Source: Synaphobranchus kaupii (Eukaryota > Chordata > Actinopteri > Anguilliformes > Synaphobranchidae). Taken from it: a stretch of DNA of 64,000 nt. The stretch spans positions 109,962,266 to 110,026,265 of the forward strand of contig CM056377.1 of assembly GCA_029718625.1 (NCBI GenBank). Reading direction: 5' to 3'. Below, piece after piece: positions 47,406 through 59,003 of this stretch; positions within the stretch are counted from its first letter, which is position 1; each line of letters starts with the position of its first letter. The position numbers and the translations under genes were made by a program. Below the pieces are notes generated by a model that saw only the letters and a list, made by a program, of their open reading frames with translations, was not told the origin of the DNA and made no database searches.

Positions 47406-49039
47406 GTCTCTTCAGACTGGTTCAGAAAACACTATTCTTGACTACTTTCTACAGTTTTTTCACACATTGATAAAATCCATACATGGTAATGCTCTTATCT
47501 TCATGGGGTGTTTTAGATACACTATATTTTCTAAAATTTGAACACTAAATATGCTACTTAAAGACGCAAGCATTTCAGATGCTTGTTACACATTACATTG
47601 TACCATGGTCAGACTGGCTGTCTGGCAATTCTGGCAGATGTGTGATCCCCCCCCCGTTCCGTGATCACAATCCAAGCCCCATTCAATATCATAACCTCAA
47701 CAGTGCATGCAAAAGCCCTCTGTTTGCATTTCACAATTCCAGACTTGCAAGAGAACAAACCCATTTGTAGAACTATTCATGTGGCAAAAATGTCTTTGGA
47801 CTGTGGGGGAAAACCGGAGTACCTGGAGGAAACCCATACGGACACGGGGTGAACATGCATTTTTTACACCAGTGTGTAATTTTACACCAGTTTATAATTT
47901 GTATTCATTTGTTGACTATTGTTTATTATTTGGAGGAAAAATGTCATTTTGCGGTGAAAGTGCTTGGTTTTTGAAATAGTGTTTGATTTTGGCAAGAGAT
48001 ATATGAAGTTTTGTAGAAAGAGTTCACCGTGTGGGTTTTGTGTTTATAGTTTTGAGAAATCAGTTATATTTTCAGAAAATGTCTAAACAATTGAGAAAAA
48101 ACTAGTAATAATAATAATAGTAATACAAATATTACAAATAGTAATGCTAATACCCGATCCAACGATCGGATCGGGTATCGGCAATCTCTGATGATGACTA
48201 TAGGACGATCTGAAAATAGAGATGATTGCCCGACCATCAGAAGTGGCAGAACGCAGTGTCCACGTTGACGGTTTATTTTCTAGCCCACTGAGTATTCAAA
48301 ATGGTGTCCCATAAGGGTCCATATTAGGTCCTGTTCATTTGCAACTTATATAAAAGATCTATGTTGTAATGTTAAGGGTACAAAGTTAGATTTTTATTCA
48401 GATGAAATCTTTGTGAGTTAAGGCATTTGCTAAATGCTGATAAGATGATGATGTGCTTCTCATCTTGTAAAATCTTCTTCCACATTTATGCTCCCTACTA
48501 TATGCTCCCTACAATAGCGTCAACCTTTGAATACTGTGACAAATCAAGTACAAACCCCAATTCCAAAAAAGTTGGGACAGTATGTAAAATGCACATAAAA
48601 GCAGAAAGCAGTGATTTGTAAATTCTCTCTTACATATATTTAATTGAACAGTATAAAGAAAATATATTTAATGTTTTACCTTATCAACTTTATTGATTTT
48701 TGGAAATATATGCTAATTCCGAAAGTAAACTTTTGCACACTTTTATTTTCACAAATGTGAAATGTGATATTGGCTATTGCATGTTATTTTTAGTTGCTTG
48801 GTGAACAGGCATAAAGAATCTTTGGTATTAAGCCAGTAGTAAACTTCAAAGAGGATACAATGGAAATGAATGAATACAATGTACTGCAGAAGGTTTTTCC
48901 AAGTCCTGCAAAGCAGATAAAAATTAAACATGATTTAATCAATTGCAGCATTTTTAGGCAAACAGCATTGCAAAGCCATTTAACATAGACATCCTTTCTT
49001 GAGACTCCAGCTTAACTGGAAACTGCAGAGTTTAAGACT
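47406..49039. other. Intergenic region with a mariner-MITE half
   Basis: A half copy of the mariner-type MITE is at 48,547-48,725 (starts ACAAACCCCAATTCCAAAAA). The remainder has only A/T-rich sequence and a small hairpin (CCGATCCAACGATCGGATCGG near 48,155). No gene supported. Confidence 0.45.
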
Positions 49040-49451
49040 TCAAGGGGAGCAGGGACGCCCATAGAAGAGGATGCTCTGAGTAGGGTTGTGTCTGATGAAG
49101 AACAGGAAGGGATGGTCTGCAATGAACAGAGTTGGTCGTGGAAATTTTAAAGACAGAAGCTCCATGAGAAAACCAGTGGCAGCAGCGGCCTCTGTGCCCT
49201 CCTCATTCACCTCCACAAAGGACTTGTGCACCACTTTGGACACCACCAGTCCATTGCTGGGAGACATGCCAGAGAAGTTGCTTCTGGACACATCGAAGGG
49301 CATCCTTCATGCCCAAACTGACTAGAATGTCTTTCAGGCTATAGGTCTCTTCCATCTTGAACTTGGGCAGAGCCAAATCTATCTCAATACTCTTCATCAC
49401 GTCAGGCTGTGTCCGCTCAATGAGCTTCTCGTACGTGAGCTCTATTTCCAA
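49040..49451 (-). CDS. Serpin copy 2, last coding exon with reactive loop (1-nt frameshift)
   Basis: Encodes [20 protein letters not shown] through [12 protein letters not shown], then in the next frame [20 protein letters not shown] to the stop after GRPCSP. One surplus G in the GGG at 49,298-49,300 explains the shift. The hinge [11 protein letters not shown] fits an inhibitory serpin. Counting from the hinge (P17 = first Glu), P1-P1' is Leu-Ser, which suggests a chymotrypsin- or elastase-like target. The end [12 protein letters not shown] is the classic serpin C-terminal strand. Acceptor CTTTTCTTCTAG. Confidence 0.87.
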
Positions 49452-49647
49452 CTAGAAGAAAAGAAGCCATAGTTCCAATTGTGAGTGAGGCATTTGAAAA
49501 GGCTAGGGAACTCTTTACCATATAATATAATACCACATGCTCTATAACTGCCAAATTTGAAACCACTGGGTATTGTCTCAGTTGCCTTGTAGGCATTATT
49601 AAACGTAGATGACAAAGCCATTAAGTCCTTGTACACCAAAGTCTTAC

Positions 49648-49815
49648 CCTCACAAGTCCTGTGGAGTCATCCTCAATCTCTTGGGGCAGAAGAATGACCA
49701 TGCTCAGCTCTTTACCTTTGTAAGGCATCTCCAGAATCTGACAATTGACCTCTAGAATGGTCGCCAAACCAAACGTGTCTGTCTGGTACATCATCTGCGC
49801 TGGCTTACTTTCATT
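49648..49815 (-). CDS. Serpin copy 2, penultimate coding exon
   Basis: The 168-nt exon runs [20 protein letters not shown] to DDSTGLVR, with 49 of 56 residues identical to the copy-1 exon at 1,499-1,666. Acceptor and donor conserved. The upstream exons of this gene are not found to the right in the window, where a LINE, a gap and satellite follow. Confidence 0.88.
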
Positions 49816-50152
49816 CTGAAAAAAGTGCAGAACTTTCAGATACACTTTGCAATAAATGTACAATATCAAGGCATACAATTAACCAATAATAGATTTATGA
49901 TTTATGCTACTTCATGTCAATCTGATTTTGTGCAACTTTAATGTTCATAGCTATTATAGCTATTAACCTATGGATTTTCATTGAAGTCATATAACTTTAA
50001 TGTTCATGTCAGTCTCTGTTTTTGTGCAACTCAGATAATAGCTATGAACACTTCAGTTATATGACTTTATTAAAATGAATTCTCATGCAAATCCGAAATA
50101 GTTAATTATGATGTTCTAATGGGAGTATAGCTGACGTTGTAAACTAAGAATA

Positions 50153-50213
50153 CAGTGGTATGCAAAGGTTTAGCCACCTCAGGTCAAATTGCATGTTTTG
50201 TTGATTTTATAAT
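50153..50213. mobile_element. Truncated left end of a Tc1-like element
   Basis: CAGTGGTATGCAAAGGTTT and the following TGCATGTTTTGTTGATTTTA match the left end of the element at 1,940. The unique sequence before it (AATGGGAGTATAGCT ... TTGTAAACTAA) also matches, so this is the same insertion inherited by both serpin copies. It is cut after about 60 bp. Confidence 0.82.
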
Positions 50214-50495
50214 GAACACCTTTCGATAGTCACAACCTATGGATTTTCATTGAATAATTGGAACATTGATGGACACACCCCTTTAGTTCTATAGGTTGAT
50301 GCTTATTCTTAATTACAACAGCTGAGGGTGAACACACCTTTTCAACCTTATTGGTTGATTACTATGTCTTATTTTTTTACTATGTATTAAAGTTTTCTGT
50401 GTTGCAAGTTGACAGTGTTGCAGCAAATCCATTTCTCTTTATATTTAAAAAATATTTGCTTTTATTTGTTTGCGCCTGCATACATGCTTTCCGGG

Positions 50496-51141
50496 TAATA
50501 ATAATAATAATAATAAATTTTATTTATAAAGCGCTTTTCATCGTAAGAAACAATCCCAAAGTGCTATTTACAGGAGTGCATTAAAATAAGATAAATAAAT
50601 AAAACATAGATGAGGACAAACACTACAAAAGTGTTGCAGGGGGGGGCATAAACAAAGAAACACCACACTAACAAAACTAACAGAACGCTCTCCTGTATAA
50701 AAGAGTCTTTAGGCCTGTGTTAAAGGAGCCCAGAGTCTGTGGTGTCCTCAGATGGTCAGGGAGGGCATTCCAAAGGCGGGGGGGCAGTAGAGCAGAAAGC
50801 CCGATCTTAGTTCTGGGGCTGTGGAGGAATAGGCCGCTGCTGGACCGGAGATTGCGGGAGGAGTTTTGAGGTATGGAGGTGCATTTCCCAGAGTGCTTTT
50901 GAAAGTCAGGAGAAGGATTTTAAATTCTATCCTGTATGAAACCGGGAGCCTGTGCAGAGATGCCAGGATGGGTGTGATATGATGGTATTTCCGCACTCTC
51001 TTCGGGATCCTGGCAGCACTGTTCTGGATGTATTGGAGCTTCTGGAGGCTCTTGCCAGGGATCCCGATGAAGAGTGCGTTGCAATAGTCCAGCCTTGAGG
51101 AGACAAAGGCGTGGACGAGCTTCTCGGCGTCAGACATGGTT
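50496..51141 (-). mobile_element. 3' part of an L2/CR1-like LINE, running into the gap
   Basis: The minus-strand frame gives [20 protein letters not shown], then [12 protein letters not shown] and [20 protein letters not shown], the conserved C-terminal region of fish Jockey-group LINE polyproteins. The 3' tail is AAGCGCTTTATAAATAAAAT followed by a TTA trinucleotide repeat (50,496-50,516). The RT core would lie in the N gap. Decayed at the end of the ORF. Confidence 0.82.
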
Positions 51142-51641
51142 NNNNNNNNNNNNNNNNNNNNNNNNNNNNNNNNNNNNNNNNNNNNNNNNNNNNNNNNNNN
51201 NNNNNNNNNNNNNNNNNNNNNNNNNNNNNNNNNNNNNNNNNNNNNNNNNNNNNNNNNNNNNNNNNNNNNNNNNNNNNNNNNNNNNNNNNNNNNNNNNNNN
51301 NNNNNNNNNNNNNNNNNNNNNNNNNNNNNNNNNNNNNNNNNNNNNNNNNNNNNNNNNNNNNNNNNNNNNNNNNNNNNNNNNNNNNNNNNNNNNNNNNNNN
51401 NNNNNNNNNNNNNNNNNNNNNNNNNNNNNNNNNNNNNNNNNNNNNNNNNNNNNNNNNNNNNNNNNNNNNNNNNNNNNNNNNNNNNNNNNNNNNNNNNNNN
51501 NNNNNNNNNNNNNNNNNNNNNNNNNNNNNNNNNNNNNNNNNNNNNNNNNNNNNNNNNNNNNNNNNNNNNNNNNNNNNNNNNNNNNNNNNNNNNNNNNNNN
51601 NNNNNNNNNNNNNNNNNNNNNNNNNNNNNNNNNNNNNNNNN
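51142..51641. other. Assembly gap of 500 N
   Basis: Exactly 500 N, a conventional placeholder length, so the true distance is unknown. It separates the LINE from satellite DNA. Order and orientation across it cannot be trusted from sequence alone. Confidence 0.99.
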
Positions 51642-54514
51642 CTTTCCGAGAGAAGACTGCATGGGGATATATTCACAACCTTGGCTGATTTGTGAAACCT
51701 GCAATGAATTTTTTATAAATTTTCAAATATACTGTATATTCCATACCTCATTATGGGCCTGGAAGGTGCTAGAGGCTTGCTGCTCACTAACCAGAAGACA
51801 TATTGACTTCAATCCAATGCTTTCTCAGAGAACACTGCATGCAGATATATTCACAACGTTGGCTGATTTGTGAAACCTGTAATTAATTTTTAATTGATTT
51901 TCAAATATACTGTATATTCCATACCTCATTATGGGCCTGGAAGCTGCTATTCAGAGGCTTACTGCTCACTAACCAGAACACATACTGACTTCAATCCAAT
52001 GGTTTCAGAGAGAACCCTCCATGTAGATATATTCACAACCTTGGCTGATTTGTGAAACCTGTAATTAATTTTTAATAATTTTTCAAATATACTGTATATA
52101 CCATACCTCATTAGGGGCCTGGAAGGTACTATTCAGAGGCTTGCTGCTCACTAACCAGAATACATAATGACTTCAATCCAATACTTTCTGAGAGAAGACT
52201 GCATGGAGCTATATTGACAACCTTGGCTGATTTGTGAAACCTGTAATAGATTTTTAATACATTTTCAAATATACTGTATATTCCATACCTCATTATAGGC
52301 CTGGAAGGTGCTATTCAGAGGCTTACTGCTCACTAACCAGAAAACATAATGACTTCAATCCAATGGTTTCAGAGAGAACCCTCCATGTAGATATATTCTC
52401 AACCTTGGCTGATTTGTGAAACCTGTAATTCATTTTTAATAGATTTTCAAATATACTGTATATTCCATACCTCATAATGGGCCTGGAAGGTGCTATTCCG
52501 AGGCTTGCTGCTCACTAGCAAGAAGACATAATGACTTCATTCCAGTGGTTTCAGGGAGAACCCTCCATGTAGATATATTCACAATGTTGGCTGATTTGTT
52601 AATCCTGTAGTTCATTTTTAATAACTAGTCAAATATACTGTATATTACATACCTCATTATGGTTCTGGAAGGTACTATTCAGAGGCTTGCTGCTCACTAT
52701 CCAGAATACATAATGACTTCAATCCAATGGGTTCTGAGAGAACCCTCCATGTAGATATATTCACAACCGTGGCTGATTTGTGAAACCTGTAATACATTTT
52801 TAATACATTTTCAAATATACTGTATATTCCATACCTCATAATGGGCCTGGAAGGTGCTATTCCGAGGCTTGCTGCTCACTAGCAAGAAGACATAATGACT
52901 TCATTCCAGTGGTTTCAGGGAGAACCCTCCATGTAGATATATTCACAATGTTGGCTGATTTGTTAATCCTGTAGTTCATTTTTAATAACTAGTCAAATAT
53001 ACTGTATATTACATACCTCATTATGGTTCTGGAAGGTACTATTCAGAGGCTTGCTGCTCACTATCCAGAACACATAATGACTTCAATCCAATACTTTCTG
53101 AGAGAAGACTGCATGGGGATATATTCACAACCTTGGCTGATTTGTGAAACCTGTAATTAATTTTTTTATAAATTTTCAAATATACTGTATATTCCATACC
53201 TCATTATGGGCCTGGAAGGTGCTATTCATAGGCTTGCTGCTCACTAACCAGAAGACATATTGACTTCAATCCAATGGTTTCAGAGAGAACACTGCATGCA
53301 GATATATTCACAACGTTGGCTGATTTGTGAAACCTGTAATTCATTTTTAATTAATTTTCAAATATACTGTATATTCCATACCTCATTATGGGCCTGGAAG
53401 TTGCTATTCACAGGCTTGCTGCTCACTAACCAGAAGACATAATGACTGCAATCCAATGGTCTCAGAGAGAACCCTCCATGTAGATATATTCACAACCTTG
53501 GCTGATTTGTGAAACGTGTAATTCATTTTTTATAAATTTTCAAATATACTGTATATTCCATACCTCATTATGGGCCTGGAAGGTGCTATTCAGAGGCTTG
53601 CTGCTCACTAACCAGAAGACATATTGACTTCAATCCAATGGTTTCAGAGAGAACCCTCCATGTAGATATAGTCACAACGTTGGCTGATTTGTGAAACCTG
53701 TAATTCATTTTTAATAGATTTTCAAATATACTGTATATTCCATACCTCATTATGGGCCTGGAAGGTGCTATTCATAGGCTTGCTGCTCACTAACCAGAAT
53801 ACATATTGACTTCAATCCAATGGTTTCAGAGAGAACCCTCCATGTAGATATAGTCACAACGTTGGCTGATTTGTGAAACCTGTAATTCATTTTTAATAGA
53901 TTTTCAAATATACTGTATATTCCATACCTCATTATGGGCCTGGAAGGTGCTATTCAGAGGCTTGCTGCTCACTAACCAGAAGACATAATGACTGCAATCC
54001 AATGGTCTCAGAGAGAACCCTCCATGTAGATATATTGACAACCTTGGCTGATTTGTGAAATGTGTAATTAATTTTTAATTAATTTTCAAATGTACTGTAT
54101 ATTCCATACCTCATTATGGGCCTGGAAGGTGCTATTCAGAGGCTTGCTGCTTACTAACCAGAAGACATATTGACTTCAATCCAATGCTTTCAGAGAGAAC
54201 ACTGCATGGAGATATATTCACAACGTTGGCTGATTTGTGAAACCTGTAATTCATTTTTAATTCATTTTCAAATATACTGTATATTCCATACCTCATTATG
54301 GGCCTGGAAGGGGCTATTCAGAGGCTTGCTGCTCACTACCCAGAACACATAATTACTTAATTCCAATGGTTTCTGAGAGAAAGCTGCATGGGTATATATT
54401 CACAACCCTTGGCGGATTTGTGAAACTTGTAATTAATTTTTAATAAATGTTCAAATATACTGTATATTCCATACCTCATTATGGGCCTGGAAGGTGCTAT
54501 TCAGAGGCTTACTG
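51642..54514. repeat. 182-bp satellite array, block 1
   Basis: Tandem units of about 182 bp, each with GACTTCAATCCAATGGTTTC, ATATATTCACAACNTTGGCT, GATTTGTGAAACCTGTAATT, TTCAAATATACTGTATATTC and ATACCTCATTATGGGCCTGG. Phase marks at 51,805, 51,987, 52,169 and 52,351 give a constant spacing. About 15.7 units. A two-unit segment at about 52,485-52,700 is repeated almost exactly 364 bp later, so some units are organised as dimers. Confidence 0.95.
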
Positions 54515-55529
54515 CGCATGCATTGCCAATCTATTCTAATCTGCTATCTGCCTGTAGGCTATCTGCTGTACTCCACAGTTGCCGAGACAATCCGTTTTGC
54601 CGTAAAGTTACATATTTGGTAGACAAGTCAGCTAAACACAAACATGCTACAGAATAACACAGCATATACAAGCAAGAACACTGGCTACCAATTTGCAGGA
54701 AAAGTTTGACCACTTCCATGACTTCCCAATCGTGGCATCTAGCTAGCTAAATTGAATAGATAGATCACGCATGCAATCATTTATTAATTACCTGCTCGTC
54801 AGTTGTTTTCGGTGCATGAAGAAAAACAGGTGATGGCACAGCAGTCTCCTTCAGTAGAGGGTGTCCCGACCGTCCTTTTTTTTATTTTCACATAGTCATC
54901 CTCCGTGAAATGGTCACTACACACTTTTAACGTTTTTAGAGTCTCAATTGGTGACATCCATGCGAGCAGCAAGAAGCCACAGCTGTTTTCTTTGTTGATC
55001 TTCCACTGGAAATGAGTGAAAACTTTGTGGTGCCCATTTTTTATTTTATTTTTTGCATGATTTGAACAACCTTGAAATACACACCGAAATACCATCTTAC
55101 CTGAACGTTAGCTAACAATACTACGAGTCTGATTCTTTCACACGCGCGATATTGTTTTTGGCCGGCAGAGCTATATAGGCTACTTTACGTTACCTACTAA
55201 ACTAACGCCGTAGGCCTACTTCCACGGAGAATTTAGGTGAGCACAAAGTAAAGGATTCAACGATAGTTTGACTTGAAAAATGATGGCATAATCACTTAAA
55301 ATAACCCCGATAAACTGTCGTCGTATTTTATTTGGTTTGGGTGCAATGTGGAGTGTTTCAGTGCGTTTGGTAGTGGATGCTACTCGATACCTCAGAGTTG
55401 CGCTAGCATTAGCAATGTGTGTATGTCCAAAAGAAGGGACAGCATGGAATTGTCTGGTTTCCATCAATCAACTCCATCATGGGTAAGTCGTAATTGAGAC
55501 AATTATGTCCAAAATTCCGAACTATCCCT
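54515..55529 (-). mobile_element. Kolobok-like TTAA element, copy 2, truncated, no giant insertion
   Basis: The intact terminus CCGAACTATCCCT lies next to TTAA at 55,530. The sequence CAATTAT at 55,500-55,506 is the unoccupied target of the giant transposon. The other terminus is missing. It holds a longer THAP exon than copy 1. Confidence 0.85.
54792..55095 (-). pseudogene. THAP-type first exon of Kolobok element, copy 2
   Basis: MVFRCVFQGCSNHAKNKIKN, a middle with THFQWKINKENSCGFLLLAW, then LKVCSDHFTEDDYVKIKK. The C-x4-C and C-x2-H zinc ligands are complete. After a frame change the exon ends AVPSPVFLHAPKTTDEQ with donor GTAATTAAT. Only the first exon of a longer gene is present. Confidence 0.72.
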
Positions 55530-56964
55530 TTAATACTTCTGATAAATCACAATCTTGGAGAGAACGGATTTTTCGCAGGTTGATGCAGTTACACAGCACT
55601 AATAACAAAAGGAAGGAGAAAAGGAGAATATTCCCCATTAAAAACAGCATTGTGGAAATGAAGGTCTGATTATTACCCAAATCTATTAAAAATGTGTTTA
55701 TTTTCCTATTCAGTGTCATCTGATGCAAGGCCACTATGTTGTCTTTAGACAGTGAAAAGCTTAATTCAATCCCAGACCTCTTTATTAATTATTATTATTA
55801 TTATTATACTGAAGCATACTCTGTTTTTTCCCCTTCTATGATCCTTTCCTTATCCATTTCAACGATCTCTGCAGCGGTTTCAGTTCCTCATTATTTCACT
55901 TATTTTCCCCTAAATGCATTTGTATTGGTTTTTTGCTTTATTCTCTCAGAGTAAATATTTCATAGCAAAATAATATTTAACATTTTAATAACACTTTCTT
56001 TGGACAGACACTGCATGATGTTTTTTTGGGGTTTTTTTGGCACGCAAACGGTAAAGCCAGCAATACTTTTGTGGTTTAATAAAGGAGGGGTAGGCTACAG
56101 TTACAAAGGGTAATATATGTGTGTGTCCCTTTCGGAAAATATTGCAGGACACACAAAATAAATCACTCGGTGATGTGGGCGTGCCCGGCTGAGAAGTAGA
56201 CTAATTTTTCCGTGAAGTAATAAGCTTCACACACATCTCTGATTGCCTGGAACTTGACACACCACTACGTTAGGAAAACTGAGTGAGTATTCAACCACTT
56301 TAAAGTGGTGTCGACTTAAAGTGCACCTTAGTGACTTAATAGAGTAACGACATTAGCCAGCAAACTAACGACGACTATGCATTTGCCAGCAGTAGCCTAA
56401 TACCCTACTACTTGACAGTGGCTTGCTAGTCCTTGCTAGTTTAGTAATGTGATGTTAGCAAAACAAAGTTAGCGACAAAAATAAATTGTCGCTGCACATC
56501 ATGATCACCCACCTCTTTGCGTGTGGTATCAATAGATTATAGACTAGTAGCCAATTTATGCAGGCTTGTTTGTTACAGCCCGATCATTTTATGATAGCGA
56601 ACTGAATAAAGCACGGTAATATCTATATTGCCTATAGGCTAGGCATCTTAAATGTAATTTTGGTATAGAGAAAATGTAAGAAGCAGAGTCAGACTGTAGA
56701 CTGTACTCCTGTAGAGTCAGACAGTGGCGTGAAGGGGCAGGGGGGTTAGAGGCTTATGAAGTATAGCCACACCCCTGATCCCCTTCTTTTCAATTCGGCA
56801 ATGCGTAGGTTCCCCATCACAAATATTGTTCACAAAAGACAATGACACAAAGATGGAAAATGAAACAAAGTGCCTGCTTCTGAAATTTGTATGAGCACCA
56901 GCTGCAGACTACAAGTGTAGGATATCCTAAAGATTTTACTGTGCTCAAGTGCAGGAGTCTACCA

Positions 56965-57532
56965 GACCGTGGTAAAGATAGCTTGCAGTTCGATATTCAA
57001 GTTCGATATTCATATTCGGTGGTTAATACATTTTGTTCCTGAGACAAAACGTTAAGAACATAATTGCGTTGTGCAAAGCATGATTTGTGAATTCATCACG
57101 GATGTTTTTTTAAGTTTTTTTTTTACTCAACTCTTCCGTTTCAATTGCCGTTATGTGCATTCATTTTAAAAGCCTCATAATTTCATAATACAGCAACCAA
57201 GACAGCTCAGACCGGTTGCATTTTGCTCAGGGTGATTTGTGAATTTTTTCACAACTGTTATGCTATCTCACCATCATCCTTAATTCGTCGAATAATACCA
57301 ACAATGCCCAGCGATTTTTCATTCACAACGCAATAACTCAAAAACGGGATGACAAAGGTGTCTGTAACGACTTGTCCTGGAAAGGACACTATTTGTGAAT
57401 TATTTCACAATCTCTATTTTAAAGGAAAACAAACCTTTTTTTTTTTTCGTCGTCAACAGTGCGGCATCGGTGCGGCAAATCCGGGGCTCCTATTAGCCTA
57501 ACGTTACCACTCAAACCAGGTGGATTAATTAA
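56965..57532. other. Unassigned insert between duplication and satellite
   Basis: Begins ACCAGACCGTGGTAAAG, resembling the right end of the inverted-repeat element at 172-1,370 (CAGACCGTGGTATAAA), then TTCGATATTC repeats and poly-T tracts. No coding signature. May be the remnant of one or two further elements. Confidence 0.4.
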
Positions 57533-58032
57533 GGTGCTATTCAGAGGCTTGCTGTTCACAAACCAGAAAACATAATGACTTCAATCCAATTGTTTCTGAG
57601 AGAACACTGCATGGGGATATATTCACAACCCATGGCTGATTTGTGAATCCTGTAGTTAATTTTTAATAACTAGTCAAATATACTGTATATTACATACCTC
57701 ATTATGGGCTTGGAAGGTACTATTCAGAGGCTTGCTGCTCACTAACCAGAACACATGATGACTTCAATCCAATGGTTTCTGAGAGAACACTGCATGGGTA
57801 TATATCCACAACCCTTGGCTGATTTGTGAAACGTGTAATTCATTTTTAATAATTTTTCAAATATACTGTATATACCATACCTCATTATGGGCCTGGAGGG
57901 TACTATTCAGAGGCATGCTTCTCACTAACCAGAACATATAATGACTTAAATCCAATGGTTTCTGAGAGAAGACTGCATGAGGATATATTCACAACTGTTG
58001 GCTGATTTGTGAATCCTGTAGTTCATTTTTAA
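57533..58032. repeat. 182-bp satellite array, block 2
   Basis: Resumes with AAGGTGCTATTCAGAGGCTT. Same unit as block 1, interrupted on the right by a TTAA element. Confidence 0.93.
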
Positions 58033-58999
58033 AGGGTAAGTTCGCTATTTTGGACCTTGGACCCTATTTGCGGTCCGTCTTCCATGAACCTGACCCATGA
58101 AGTCAATTTTTTCGCTGATCGGTCCAGTATTGAGTTCGCTACAGATTTCCTGTAGGCTCTCACTGGGCTACAATAGAAGTCAACGGGGCAATTAGAAATG
58201 TTCGATAAATGTGCTTTCATGTACAATAAATGAGACGGGAAGCTCAGGGTGTATTGTTACCGGTCTCAGTATGCTCTCCTGTGAAATGTATCTCAATCCG
58301 AACATTTTTACGTGCTTGGCATGGCTTGGAAGTAAGCATTTCTCTGTTGCTTGTGTTCGCTGCTCCCGCGGAGTACTATGTGTCGGGGGTAGGGGAGCGG
58401 GAAGGTGTGCCGGCCGTTTACGAAACTATCTAGTTGAGCAGTCTGCGTTTGTTTACCTGCAGCAACGTAGGCTACAATTTCCACAAAAAAACTTGGATGA
58501 TGGATGACTATAATGATTACGAAGACGAAGAATTCGATTTTGACTTTGACGTTACTGGCTACAGATTTGAGCCAGAATACACGGACACAGAACTACAAGA
58601 GATGGATGATAAGAGAGCAAGAGAAGAGAGAGAGGCTGAAGTTGCGCAGGTAATGTTATCCGAAGTCAGTGCGAGGTAGTGCGGTCGGAGAAATAGTTCT
58701 GTTTCAAATGGAACTGTTGTTTCAACGTTCGGTTTGCGTTTGCGATAGCCTACATTTCACAGGAGAGCATACTGAGACCGTAAGAATACACACTGAGCTA
58801 TAAAAGCACATTTATCGTTGTTTTTCCATAACATTTCTAATTGCCCCGTTGACTTCTATTGTAGCCCAGTGAGAGCCTACAGGAAATCTGTAGCGAACTC
58901 AATACTGGACCGATCAGCGAAAAAATGGACTTCATGGGTCAGGTTCATGGAAGACGGACCGCAAATAGGGTCCAAGGTCCAAAATAGCGAACTTACCCT
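58033..58999. mobile_element. Second TTAA element (Kolobok-like), non-autonomous
   Basis: Ends AGGGTAAGTTCGCTATTTTG and GCGAACTTACCCT, with TTAA on both sides (58,029-58,032 and 59,000-59,003) created in a satellite unit. Inverted arms of about 170 bp or more. The centre holds one spliceable exon (58,497-58,647). Confidence 0.82.
58497..58647 (+). CDS. Acidic first exon carried by the TTAA element
   Basis: Starts MMDDYNDYEDEEFDFDFDV, continues GYRFEPEYTDTELQEMDD and ends EREAEVAQ with donor GTAATG. Strongly acidic then charged helical. The YxFEPEYTDxEL phrase recalls N-termini of multi-copy fish proteins of transposon origin, recollection only. Only this exon is present, so it is a fragment unless spliced to outside sequence. 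Confidence 0.5.
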
Positions 59000-59003
59000 T
59001 TAA

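Larger units (their letters stand above)
54515..56964. repeat. Segmental duplication, copy 2, inverted, inside satellite
   Basis: Reverse complement of 15,740-17,182 plus 43,837-about 44,690. It carries the Kolobok element (54,515-55,529) at the same TTAA (55,530-55,533) as copy 1, but no giant transposon. The outer end of the Kolobok is cut at the satellite junction (about 54,515). Confidence 0.88.

Noticed and set aside
50748..51704. Long ORFs across the N gap
   Set aside because: Runs of X come from the 500 N; only the LINE end at 50,748-51,141 is real sequence.
53260..54352. 60-residue ORFs within satellite units (MTSIQWFQREHCMQ and similar)
   Set aside because: They recur once per unit, and the 182-bp period is not a multiple of three, so no continuous protein is possible.
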